The position numbers and the translations under genes are program-made. The notes below the pieces were generated by a model. That model had not been told where the DNA came from. It was given only the letters and a program-made list of their open reading frames with translations, and did not search any database. From a virus, in IMG/VR virus record IMGVR_UViG_3300018891_000001, positions 124,001 to 188,000 of that record: a stretch of DNA of 64,000 nt; one strand, written 5' to 3'. Below, one piece after another: positions 51,851 through 59,949 of this stretch. The stretch's first letter is position 1, and every line of letters begins with the position of its first letter.

Positions 51851-52027
51851 TTAGGCTTCCCATATTTTGATTTCATTTCTTATCCATCGTTTTTCAATAT
51901 TTCGTTGATGTTTATTACGGCGACGCTTATCTTTCCCTTTTACTCGTGGTGTTGGGTATTGCCCATCTTTTGTCCAATCCCAGTTACCATATGTTTTATT
52001 GGTTTCAATTTTAATTTGACGGTACAT
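51851..52027 (-). CDS. Small basic hypothetical protein
   Basis: ATG 52027 encodes 58 residues, very rich in Lys and Arg (VKGKDKRRRNKHQRN). The upstream site is weak (GGTGA), but it is 8 bp after the methyltransferase-like gene. Possible nucleic-acid binder. Confidence 0.5.
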   Translation of the reverse strand: MYRQIKIETNKTYGNWDWTKDGQYPTPRVKGKDKRRRNKHQRNIEKRWIRNEIKIWEA

Positions 52028-52035
52028 GTAATCAC

Positions 52036-53421
52036 CTACATGATTTTTCGGAATTGTCCTTTGGCATCTAAGATTTTTACGCCAATATTGTAAAATTCTC
52101 GTTCTACAACTTTGGTTAAGCCATCATCATCGGTTTCTGTAAATTCACGAACATCTTTAATGGCACTTCCTTTTACAAGATGCTGATCGGGTCCAGTGCC
52201 AATATATCCATTCAAAAATCCGGATGTGAGTAATAACATGATATGTCCTTTATGAAGTGGAGATGGTGTCACAGGATTATAGTTATTAAAAACTTGAGAA
52301 TTCTTCTCTTGATATACTTGCAATAACTTGGATTTTTGAAGGGATAATAAAGCTTCGCTTCCCGTAACCGGACCTACTCGGAATGATTGAATTTCATCTG
52401 GATGACAAGCCGGAACCTCATAAATAGGCTCCAATTGTGGTTCAATTACTCCATACATAGCATCCACTTTAGCTCGGAAGACTTGCTTTTCATATTGTTC
52501 ATGTCCTTCAGGAACTGTAATTTCACGAATCTTTCCAAAAGACTTATAAGGTCGTTCTTTGGTTCGAGCAATGGCCTTTCCTAATTCATAATGTTCTCGA
52601 GTCGCTTTCTTTCGTTTTTTGGCTAAGATAATGCATTTTCGATATTCAAGATATTCATCATCATCCAAACGGAGGATTCTAATATCTTCGTACTGATTCA
52701 CCAATTTAAAAGCAATCGTATCGTCAATAAATTCTTTTGGAGTAATCATGATTAAAATACCACCTGGGCGCAGGTATGTAGTTGCTCGTTGCAGCAGAAA
52801 CGCATCCCATCGCATGCTAGACATTTTCTTTTGTTGCTCTTTCATGGCCATGCGCCATGCTTTCACACGTTTTTCTAATTCGGCACGAATTTTTCTTTCA
52901 ATCCGCTCTTGACGCTGCTCTTCTGTTTCTTGGTCTTTCCGTTCGGTGTTATCTTCATTTAGTGCGCCAAAATCAATTTGCTTAGAAATTTGAGCTTGCA
53001 GTCGCTTCTTTTCTTCTTCTTGACGCAAGACTTGTTCTCGAATTTCTTTTTCAAAATTTGGCATATTATATGGATCAATCTGCTCAAACACTTCATGAAT
53101 CAATCGATCATCAACATAAGGATGAACCACCATAAGAGAGAAAACATCATTGGTGATCTTAGCTTCAGAGCGATAATCGGATTGGGAAACACGATAATAG
53201 GAATAAGTGTTTCTCATAGAATCACAATCCGCTGGTAATTCATCTACTCCATATAAAAAACGTTGGTCATGTTTTGAAGTTAACTGATGAAGAAAAGACC
53301 CATTGAAAGCTCTCCAGTCCATAGCAGTAATAGGTTGACCTTCCGGAAATTTTAAATACATTTGCAGCAATTTGGTTGTATATTGACTAAGCGGATGATT
53401 AATTTTCCATGGTTGTGACAT
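52036..53421 (-). CDS. Methyltransferase-like protein with degenerate NPPY
   Basis: The 461-residue protein resembles the methyltransferase-fold proteins paired with large helicases on plasmids and phages. YLRPGGILIMITPKEFI is the strand after the catalytic loop, and SLMVVHPYVDD sits where NPPY would be, so the Asn-Pro is replaced by Val-His. A charged coiled-coil insert (about 150-205) follows. Motif I is not clear. It may have lost methylation and act as a structural partner of the helicase. Confidence 0.65.
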   Translation of the reverse strand: MSQPWKINHPLSQYTTKLLQMYLKFPEGQPITAMDWRAFNGSFLHQLTSKHDQRFLYGVDELPADCDSMRNTYSYYRVSQSDYRSEAKITNDVFSLMVVHPYVDDRLIHEVFEQIDPYNMPNFEKEIREQVLRQEEEKKRLQAQISKQIDFGALNEDNTERKDQETEEQRQERIERKIRAELEKRVKAWRMAMKEQQKKMSSMRWDAFLLQRATTYLRPGGILIMITPKEFIDDTIAFKLVNQYEDIRILRLDDDEYLEYRKCIILAKKRKKATREHYELGKAIARTKERPYKSFGKIREITVPEGHEQYEKQVFRAKVDAMYGVIEPQLEPIYEVPACHPDEIQSFRVGPVTGSEALLSLQKSKLLQVYQEKNSQVFNNYNPVTPSPLHKGHIMLLLTSGFLNGYIGTGPDQHLVKGSAIKDVREFTETDDDGLTKVVEREFYNIGVKILDAKGQFRKIM

Positions 53422-53436
53422 ATTCTCATCTCCTTT

Positions 53437-53865
53437 TTAATGATGATAATCAACACATGTATACAAGTCTTCATAAACTTGATCAATGACTTCCATTGGT
53501 ACACCTGCATTCAGTAAACCTGTCACATTTTTTAAAGTCGGACCATGATATGTTTTTACATCTTTCCAAGAATCTGTACCATCAAGGGTTTCGATGGCTT
53601 CGCATTCAGTCACTATAAATGGACAGGGCGAACTTAATGTATATACCATAGATTCATCTGCATTTACTCCCTTGTATTCAAATCGAATCAAAGCTCGATA
53701 CCATTGACCCTCTACTTGAATACGTTTGTTTAGCATATAGAATTTCTGATTAGAACGACTATCCGTGTACCATCCTTTTCGTTTTAAGAAATGAAAGGTT
53801 CGATTGCTAATATTATTGGTTTCAATGGAAATACGATTACAGAGGTAAAGACGAATTAATTCCAT
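53437..53865 (-). CDS. Hypothetical protein with MELI leader
   Basis: The 142-residue product begins MELIRLYLCNRISIET, the shared leader, directly after the one perfect operator. The body is beta-rich with VNADESMVYTLSS. AGGAGAG precedes the ATG. Function unknown. Confidence 0.75.
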   Translation of the reverse strand: MELIRLYLCNRISIETNNISNRTFHFLKRKGWYTDSRSNQKFYMLNKRIQVEGQWYRALIRFEYKGVNADESMVYTLSSPCPFIVTECEAIETLDGTDSWKDVKTYHGPTLKNVTGLLNAGVPMEVIDQVYEDLYTCVDYHH

Positions 53866-53880
53866 GATCTTCTCTCCTTA

Positions 53881-53925
53881 TTGTAATGCATTACAAATTA
53901 TATCATAAAAGTTAGGGAAAAGCAA
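53881..53925 (-). promoter_or_regulatory. Promoter with perfect operator
   Basis: On the minus strand TTGCTT, a 17-bp spacer and TATAAT are immediately followed by TTGTAATGCATTACAA (53881-53896), a 16/16 match. This site defines the consensus best. Confidence 0.9.
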
Positions 53926-53943
53926 AAAAGTTGAGGAAAATCC

Positions 53944-54486
53944 TCAACTTTTCATTCCCTTGATTCGCATTTGAATATCTTCTCGCAATGCTTGCTGTGA
54001 CTCATATCCAATCGGGTTAATGCCCAAGTCATAGTATATAACATCTAACACGATTTCAATTAACTGAGACTTGGTAATGGCACAGCCTCCATTAAACTGA
54101 TTGTTCGAGGAAAAGGTTCGCAACCACTCGAAGAGTTCCTTGTTGTAGCAATTAAAATTGGTCGCAACAGGTTTCACTCCATATGATGTCACGGACACAT
54201 CATCACGAGCGATTTGAAGGACTCCTGTTGGCAAGGAAGAATCCTTTTGAACTGCTACCATTGTATGTCGCACTTCTTTAACGGATTTTGCAACAGGTGT
54301 TTTTGGTTTTTCTGCCGTCATAACAGGTTCCACTGGTACATCTTCTACTATCATTTCCTCTTTTCTTGGCTCCTCTTCGATTTCTGGAATCGAAAATTTG
54401 ACTTTCGCACTTGGTTGCACAAATGGTGCTGAAGATGGACCTGAATTAGCATGAACTTGCTTCATCAACGCTTTAATTTTGTTCAT
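53944..54486 (-). CDS. Hypothetical protein, possible DNA-binding C terminus
   Basis: ATG 54486 has GGGGG upstream; a longer frame to 54549 is less likely. The first 90 of 180 residues are Pro/Glu-rich and disordered. The C-terminal 60 (ITKSQLIEIVLDVIYYDLG) could be a small helical domain of the sort found in partition or ribbon-helix-helix proteins; this is weak. It runs into the promoter of the next gene. Confidence 0.6.
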   Translation of the reverse strand: MNKIKALMKQVHANSGPSSAPFVQPSAKVKFSIPEIEEEPRKEEMIVEDVPVEPVMTAEKPKTPVAKSVKEVRHTMVAVQKDSSLPTGVLQIARDDVSVTSYGVKPVATNFNCYNKELFEWLRTFSSNNQFNGGCAITKSQLIEIVLDVIYYDLGINPIGYESQQALREDIQMRIKGMKS

Positions 54487-54578
54487 AATGGTACCCCCTG
54501 CACATATTTCCATAGGTTTAGTATATCGCAGGAAATAATGAGGGGGCAATTATTTATTATTTATTTTTTATGTTTTTA

Positions 54579-55325
54579 TTAACGTGGTGCAGGAGCACCA
54601 GGAACAGGAATGTTCACGGAACCATTTTGTTGCACTTGTTGTTGATACGCACTTTGGCCTCCTACAGCTTGTAATGCATTTAGAAGCTTTTCTAATTCAT
54701 CTACAGAAAGCTCATGAAGATGATTGAAATGTTTTACCGTTTGTGAAATCACTTGTGATAAATATTGCGGATTATGGCCTTGAGCCATGAGTTGCCCATA
54801 CATAGCGTTAATTTGATTTTCAAGACGAACTCGGTCTTGTTGTACTTGTTGCATATGTTGCACCTTCTTCATTTCTTCCTGAGAAGCCGATCCGGAATGA
54901 TATCCCATGTTGTCTAATGCACGACCTACTGCCGATTCTTCTGCATTCTCGACCCAAGCATTTTTATCGGCTCCTTTACCGCCGGCCATCGATAACGAAT
55001 AACCTGCTCCATCGGCTTTGGCTAAGACCGCTAAAGAAGCCAACGCAAGACCTGCATTTTGTGGAGTCACTGTATTAGCAATATTCGCAATCTTTTCATG
55101 AATACTTGAGTCTAATTCATCAAATGTCTTTTTGTCTTTCCAAATCAATGCTCCCATTACAATATAATTGGCAGCATAGTTCAAATCAGACATAGGAAAC
55201 GGTAAAATATGTGCATTTGGATGATCATTACGAAGACGCACTTTTCGAGATTTCACTGTTTCGTAGTTGTTTAAATCAAAGTTATTATAGTTTCCGTTAT
55301 TGTAATTCCCTTTATTGTAAGACAT
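54579..55325 (-). CDS. Putative ssDNA-annealing (ERF/Rad52-like) protein
   Basis: ATG 55325 follows AAAGGAA. The 248-residue protein contains WVENAEESAVGRALDNMGY, which matches the AExSAxGRALxxxGY block of ERF and related phage single-strand annealing proteins. An upstream strand region and a Gln/Pro-rich tail complete the layout. An Asn/Tyr-rich N terminus is unusual. It would pair with the Cas4-like nuclease and RusA in recombination. Confidence 0.62.
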   Translation of the reverse strand: MSYNKGNYNNGNYNNFDLNNYETVKSRKVRLRNDHPNAHILPFPMSDLNYAANYIVMGALIWKDKKTFDELDSSIHEKIANIANTVTPQNAGLALASLAVLAKADGAGYSLSMAGGKGADKNAWVENAEESAVGRALDNMGYHSGSASQEEMKKVQHMQQVQQDRVRLENQINAMYGQLMAQGHNPQYLSQVISQTVKHFNHLHELSVDELEKLLNALQAVGGQSAYQQQVQQNGSVNIPVPGAPAPR

Positions 55326-55363
55326 AACTAATCGTTCCTTTCCCATTATATTGAGATTATTTT

Positions 55364-55558
55364 TTAAGTCAAAATCAATTTGTCACCTGAAATCCCTTTT
55401 TGGTGGCAAGATGGACAACAAAACCAATACTCATCCAATTTCTTGATTTCATGAGCTTCTTCAATCGTAATAGAGCTATTACCATACTGGTAAGAAGTTT
55501 CCTTATTCCAGTTTTCAGAATCCGAAGTGTGTAAACATCGTGGACATTGAATGAGCAT
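55364..55558 (-). CDS. Small zinc-ribbon protein
   Basis: The 64-residue product has CPRC near the N terminus and CCPSC near residue 47, a two-knuckle zinc ribbon. It ends GDKLILT. Likely a nucleic-acid or protein-binding accessory protein. Confidence 0.7.
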   Translation of the reverse strand: MLIQCPRCLHTSDSENWNKETSYQYGNSSITIEEAHEIKKLDEYWFCCPSCHQKGISGDKLILT

Positions 55559-55571
55559 TCTTGATCACCTC

Positions 55572-55736
55572 TTATATATCTTGGGTATATCGTTCATGAA
55601 TGTTAATAGAGATTCCATGGCGTTCTTCTAATTCGTTCAGAATTTCTTCTAAACGATCAATGGCTTCTTGTTCTTGGATTTTAGATGAATCAAACTCCAT
55701 ATACGCATGAAGATGTAGTACCGCTTCTTTAGACAT
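55572..55736 (-). CDS. Small helical protein overlapping dnaG
   Basis: ATG 55736 overlaps the dnaG stop by 8 bp and has GGGGGA upstream. The 54 residues include the helix IDRLEEILNELEERHG. Function unknown. Confidence 0.6.
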   Translation of the reverse strand: MSKEAVLHLHAYMEFDSSKIQEQEAIDRLEEILNELEERHGISINIHERYTQDI

Positions 55737-57102
55737 GAGTATCCCCCTTTTGTTTGTAATAGGCTACTTTATCTCTTAGAGATTCGTAAGACATTACAAA
55801 AAGCTCTGCATATTGTCTTGTTAAGATATCCAGTTGAATCGGATCTTGTTCTTCAGCCAATAATTTAACGACTCTTTCTATGCGATCTCCTTGAATTTCT
55901 CCAATACGGGCATAATGATATAGGATTTCATCTTGCTGTTCTCGGTAAACTTTTTCTACTCGCCATTGAGTTAATGTGCGAGTTCTCTTTTGAATGCATT
56001 TGGAAAGAGCATCGTCTAATAAGCCATATGTGCGACAAAGTGTGTCTGGATCATGTCCATCAGGAAGCGGGCATACTTGAACAGATAATCCATGTTTCAT
56101 TAAAATTAGGGCATCTTTTTCCATAGCCCGTAATCCAGCATCATCTCCATCTCTCATAAGTAATACATGCATAGCTCCAGCTCGTTTTAAAAGTTGCACA
56201 TGCTGTTCACTTAAATTGATTCCCATGGTAGAAACGGCATTACGAATACCATGTCGATGAAGCTGAATAACATCGGTAAAGCCTTCAACAAGAGTAGCTC
56301 TTTTCCATTGAGAAATGTAGCTTTTGGCTTGGTAGATACCATACAAATAATAATTTCGATCGAACTCGGGATAGGGATGATTTCGAAGATATTCTTTATT
56401 GACGTATTTTTCTGTTAATGGCCATCGATGATCATACTTAGGAGTGATTCGTTTTCCTTCTGCTTTTTGTTTTTCATTTAACTCCGCTAAGGCAGTAGCA
56501 CCAAACGGCACACGTCCCGTAAATGAAATAATATCTCCATAATAGTCATGAATCGGAAACGTGATTTTCCCTTTGGTATTTAAAAATTCTTGGTCTTCTC
56601 CATCACCGAAACCTAATCCCCAAATGTGAATGTCTAAATCTTCAATGCCACGGTTTCGAAGATACTTATAGGCATCCGGGTGTTGAAGCAAATTCTGTTG
56701 AAATCGTTGTTGAGCACGAAGACATTTTTCTACCCACCATTGATGTTGATTTAAACGATATTGCTGCTGTGGGTCAAGAGCGGGAAGGGGTACATTGAGA
56801 TATTTGGCCAACCATTCGATAGCTTGACCTAAATTGCAGTTAAAATACCCTTTAATAAAGCCGTACACATCCGAAGATGTAGCACGGCTATGGGTTGCAC
56901 TTCCCGCACCACACCCATTACATGACCACGTATTGGTTTCAGGTTTAATCATCAAACTAGGCCGATCATCATCATGAAATGGACAATGAGCGACATAGTT
57001 AATGCCAGATGATTTTACCCCACCAATAATGGTATTGATGACTTCATGTACAGGTGCAATCGATTTAAGATACTCCTTAAAGTCATCTGGGTACTTTGGC
57101 AC
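55729..57102 (-). CDS. dnaG: DnaG-type primase
   Basis: GTG 57102 behind AAGGAGGAG is the start; the frame extends to 57156 without a site. The 457-residue protein has a CHC2 zinc finger (C40, H43, C61, C64), a basic RNA-polymerase basic domain, and a TOPRIM fold with VEGFTDVIQ (Glu) and LMRDGDDAGL (DxD). It lacks the C-terminal helicase-binding domain of host DnaG (about 600). It makes RNA primers; the element therefore has two unrelated primases. Confidence 0.9.
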   Translation of the reverse strand: MPKYPDDFKEYLKSIAPVHEVINTIIGGVKSSGINYVAHCPFHDDDRPSLMIKPETNTWSCNGCGAGSATHSRATSSDVYGFIKGYFNCNLGQAIEWLAKYLNVPLPALDPQQQYRLNQHQWWVEKCLRAQQRFQQNLLQHPDAYKYLRNRGIEDLDIHIWGLGFGDGEDQEFLNTKGKITFPIHDYYGDIISFTGRVPFGATALAELNEKQKAEGKRITPKYDHRWPLTEKYVNKEYLRNHPYPEFDRNYYLYGIYQAKSYISQWKRATLVEGFTDVIQLHRHGIRNAVSTMGINLSEQHVQLLKRAGAMHVLLMRDGDDAGLRAMEKDALILMKHGLSVQVCPLPDGHDPDTLCRTYGLLDDALSKCIQKRTRTLTQWRVEKVYREQQDEILYHYARIGEIQGDRIERVVKLLAEEQDPIQLDILTRQYAELFVMSYESLRDKVAYYKQKGDTHV

Positions 57103-57184
57103 GGTGTTCTCCTCCTTATATTCAGTTTTCCCCAAATGCCCCGGAGGGGCCATCAAAGCATTCGTGTAATAAAAATCTTTGTGC

Positions 57185-58171
57185 TTACTTTTCTAAATGC
57201 AATACATATTTCACTAAGTCGCTAATCTCTTTTGAAACCTTTTCACGAAATTCTGTTCGACCCAATGCTAATGCATGGTTAGGACGATTAATATAATCAT
57301 CAATGGTATCAATAATCAATTGATGCATAAACCGAATTCGATTCGGATCCAACTCATATTGTTTGACGGTTTGATTTAGTTGCATACGAGTTTCATCCAA
57401 TTCTTGCTCCAAACGCTGAACCTTTTGTTGCATGCGATTTCGATCATCAATTAAATGTTGAATTAATTCTTTATTCTGTACAGTGGATAATTGTTCAGAT
57501 AAATCTTTAAGATATACAACTGTTTGATGAATGGTTTCATTCATAACAGATAAAATTTCTCGATCTTCATGTCGCAGCAATTCTTGAGCATCATGAACTT
57601 GGTTAGCCTGTTGCAAGAAACGTTCAATTTTTTCATCTAATGTTAGTTCTTTAACTTGAATTGGTTCTTCAATTTTGTTTTTTGTTAATGAAAATCCTGC
57701 ATCTATAGAATGAATCTCTTTAGAAGAAATATCTTCGTTCTTATTCTCCTCTCTTGTTTCTATTTCTTCTGCCACCGTCTGATTTCCTTTTTCCTCTTTT
57801 TTGTCTTTCTTGATATGTTTTTCCAAAAACTCACGAAATCTTTCTGCACTTTCTGGTGTAAATGTATCATGAAGTTCAATTTTTGGTTTTTCTTTCTTTT
57901 CTTTTATGTTTTCTGTTATATGTTCGTGCGCCTGATGTGGAAGACGATAAATTTTCCGTTTATATCTTCCTCGCTTTGGAGACAGTGAAAGATATCCTTC
58001 TTCGACTAATTTATTAAGATGATAATCCATTGTTGGTGCTTGTACGCCAAATTGATCTGCTAAATCTGAAGAAGAAATCTCTACTTCTCTTTCTGGGCTT
58101 TGTTCAATCATTTTGACAATTTCTCTATAAATTTGTTCTCGATTTACCTTTCGAAATGGCATGGCCACCAT
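57185..58171 (-). CDS. Winged-helix and coiled-coil protein
   Basis: ATG 58171 behind AAAGGAGAT is preferred. The 328-residue protein has an N-terminal winged helix (ISSSDLADQFGVQAP then TMDYHLNKLVEEGYLSL), a long disordered charged middle, and a coiled coil (about 215-290). This resembles transcriptional regulators or partition adaptors. It is the best candidate in the window for a regulator beside replication genes, though not proven to bind the operator. Confidence 0.7.
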   Translation of the reverse strand: MVAMPFRKVNREQIYREIVKMIEQSPEREVEISSSDLADQFGVQAPTMDYHLNKLVEEGYLSLSPKRGRYKRKIYRLPHQAHEHITENIKEKKEKPKIELHDTFTPESAERFREFLEKHIKKDKKEEKGNQTVAEEIETREENKNEDISSKEIHSIDAGFSLTKNKIEEPIQVKELTLDEKIERFLQQANQVHDAQELLRHEDREILSVMNETIHQTVVYLKDLSEQLSTVQNKELIQHLIDDRNRMQQKVQRLEQELDETRMQLNQTVKQYELDPNRIRFMHQLIIDTIDDYINRPNHALALGRTEFREKVSKEISDLVKYVLHLEK

Positions 58172-58269
58172 GTAATATGCATCTCCTTTTTTCATTAGCT
58201 TCTCACATCTATAATACCATAATATCCAAGAAAAAAATAAAAAATGCAAGAAACTTAATGAATTTTTAT

Positions 58270-59466
58270 TTAAGAAAAAGAAATTACGGTAGATTCTACC
58301 ACTTCAGAAGGCAATTCGTCTAAAAATCGAGAAGGTTTATAGATACGAGATTTTCCGTCTTGTTGTGATCTTTGTTCTGCCCATGTGATCAATAATTCTT
58401 TTTCTGCACGGGTAATACCAACATAAGCCAAACGACGTTCTTCTTCGATATCTTTTTCACTTTGACTTCTCCAAGAAGGAAATATGCCTTCATTCCAACC
58501 GATGAGAAATACTACTGGGAATTCTAATCCTTTTGAAGCATGCATCGTCATCAAACGAACAGAGTCTGTTTTCTTATTGTTTTCAGAATCTGTCACTAAT
58601 GAAATGTCTTGTAAGAAATCTTCTAAGGTTTTATCTGGATTTTCTGTTTCATATTTATCGACAAGAATAAGAAACTCTTTTAGATTGTCAATTTTCTCAT
58701 CTGCTTTCTTGTCGTTTTCATAATACGCCCAAAGACCTGATTGTTCTAATACATAACGAACATAAGTGGACATTAGTAAGCCGCTTTCTAATTTCTTTTC
58801 AAAGTGATCGAGCAAATCGATAAATGCTGTAATTTTGCTAAGTGAACGTTTATTGATACTTGGAATGTCACTAGCATTTTTTAAAGCTCGATACACACTG
58901 ACTTTATGAATATGTGCGTATTCTTCAATTTTATCTTGAGAGGTCTTACCAATTCCACGAGATGGCTTATTCAGAATACGCAAAATAGCTGTATCATCTT
59001 TTCGATTAAAAATCGATCTTAGATACGCAATGGCATCTTTAATCTCTTCCCGATCATAAAAACCGTGACCACCAATGACTTGATATGGAATAAATTGATT
59101 ACGGAAGAAGTCTTCAATGACTCGAGACTGGGCATTTCCACGATATAAAATGGCAAAATCCTCATATTTGTATCCATCTTGAAGAACCTTCTTTTTAATC
59201 ATGGCTGCAATATAAGCGGCTTCTTGATATTCATTTCCACAACCAATGACTTTAATGGTTTCTCCTGGCTCTCTTGGTGTTCGTAATGTCTTTTCTTTTT
59301 GGTGTTTATTGTATTTTACTATTTCATTTCCTGCATGAACAATATTGCGAACAGAACGATAATTTTGTTCTAGTTTCACAACAGTAGCTTGTGGAAAATA
59401 CCGCTCAAAATTCAGAATAATATTAATATCAGAACCACGGAAACCATAAATGGCTTGATAATCGTC
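58270..59466 (-). CDS. UvrD/PcrA-type helicase, exon 2
   Basis: Joined to exon 1 this gives 659 residues. Exon 2 begins DDYQAIYGFRGSD, the second half of motif III, and carries LEQNYRSVRNI (motif IV), QVIGGHGFYDREEIKD (motif IVa), VRLMTMHASKGLEFPVVF (motif V) and EEERRLAYVGITRAE (motif VI). It is a little short of host PcrA (about 720). Acts in 3'-5' unwinding. Confidence 0.92.
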   Translation of the reverse strand, partial: DDYQAIYGFRGSDINIILNFERYFPQATVVKLEQNYRSVRNIVHAGNEIVKYNKHQKEKTLRTPREPGETIKVIGCGNEYQEAAYIAAMIKKKVLQDGYKYEDFAILYRGNAQSRVIEDFFRNQFIPYQVIGGHGFYDREEIKDAIAYLRSIFNRKDDTAILRILNKPSRGIGKTSQDKIEEYAHIHKVSVYRALKNASDIPSINKRSLSKITAFIDLLDHFEKKLESGLLMSTYVRYVLEQSGLWAYYENDKKADEKIDNLKEFLILVDKYETENPDKTLEDFLQDISLVTDSENNKKTDSVRLMTMHASKGLEFPVVFLIGWNEGIFPSWRSQSEKDIEEERRLAYVGITRAEKELLITWAEQRSQQDGKSRIYKPSRFLDELPSEVVESTVISFS

Positions 59467-59949
59467 CGTAAATCTTGGAATTTCATCGCATATACACTTT
59501 GACCATAATTACCAACTACATTGTAATAACCATAACAGGCTATTACAGGAAGGAAGTTGATAAATATGGGTTGGTTATCCACCAAACAAGAAGCAATGAA
59601 ACGCCATTACATTGCGGTATGGCGGTAAACAACAGGTAAAGCGCATCTTTGAATACATATACAAGGATGTAACCATTTACCTTCAAAGGAAATACGAGAA
59701 ATTCTCTCTGCTATTCTCATAGCAGACGAGACCATATCTTCACTCTCTTTCAAGAGGTCCGGCGCTTCGGTTGTAGGAGTTTCACCTGCACCCTACTCCC
59801 TTTCGGGATGGTCGTTACACCTTCCTCATATGAGGCTTGGCACGGGATTGTCTCTCGTTACCGAGTCACTTCCCCCGTTAGCAACGTGTCCTTCTCACGT
59901 CACACCCTGCAAGTACAGGTTCACCGGATTTAACGTGAGCTAACAATTA
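59467..59949 (-). mobile_element. Group I intron 4 in the UvrD-like gene
   Basis: On the minus strand the exon ends CGTGGGT and pairs with GCTCACG in the intron (with a terminal U-G), the intron starts TAATTG as in the phage T4 td intron and ends TTTACG. Joining gives VVG-DDYQAIYG, the intact motif III. Core pieces GTAACGACCAT and GAAGATATGGTC are present on the minus strand. At 483 nt it has no intact endonuclease gene. Confidence 0.9.
59566..59722 (+). pseudogene. LAGLIDADG endonuclease remnant, antisense in intron 4
   Basis: A plus-strand start (ATG 59566, with AGGAAGG upstream) reads 20 codons and stops. The shifted frame then reads GGKQQVKRIFEYIYKDV and TIYLQRKYEKF to 59722, the typical C terminus of LAGLIDADG enzymes (compare TIYLERKH in intron 3). 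The catalytic middle is missing. This is a homing gene reduced by deletion and frameshift. Confidence 0.72.

Noticed and set aside
54669-54684. Operator-like TTGTAATGCATTTAGA
   Set aside because: It lies inside the recombinase-like gene with no promoter beside it and reads as ordinary codons.
59518-59556. TGTAATA/TATTACA inverted repeat in intron 4 as an operator
   Set aside because: The arms are separated by about 12 bp, unlike the compact operator, and it lies upstream of a dead gene.
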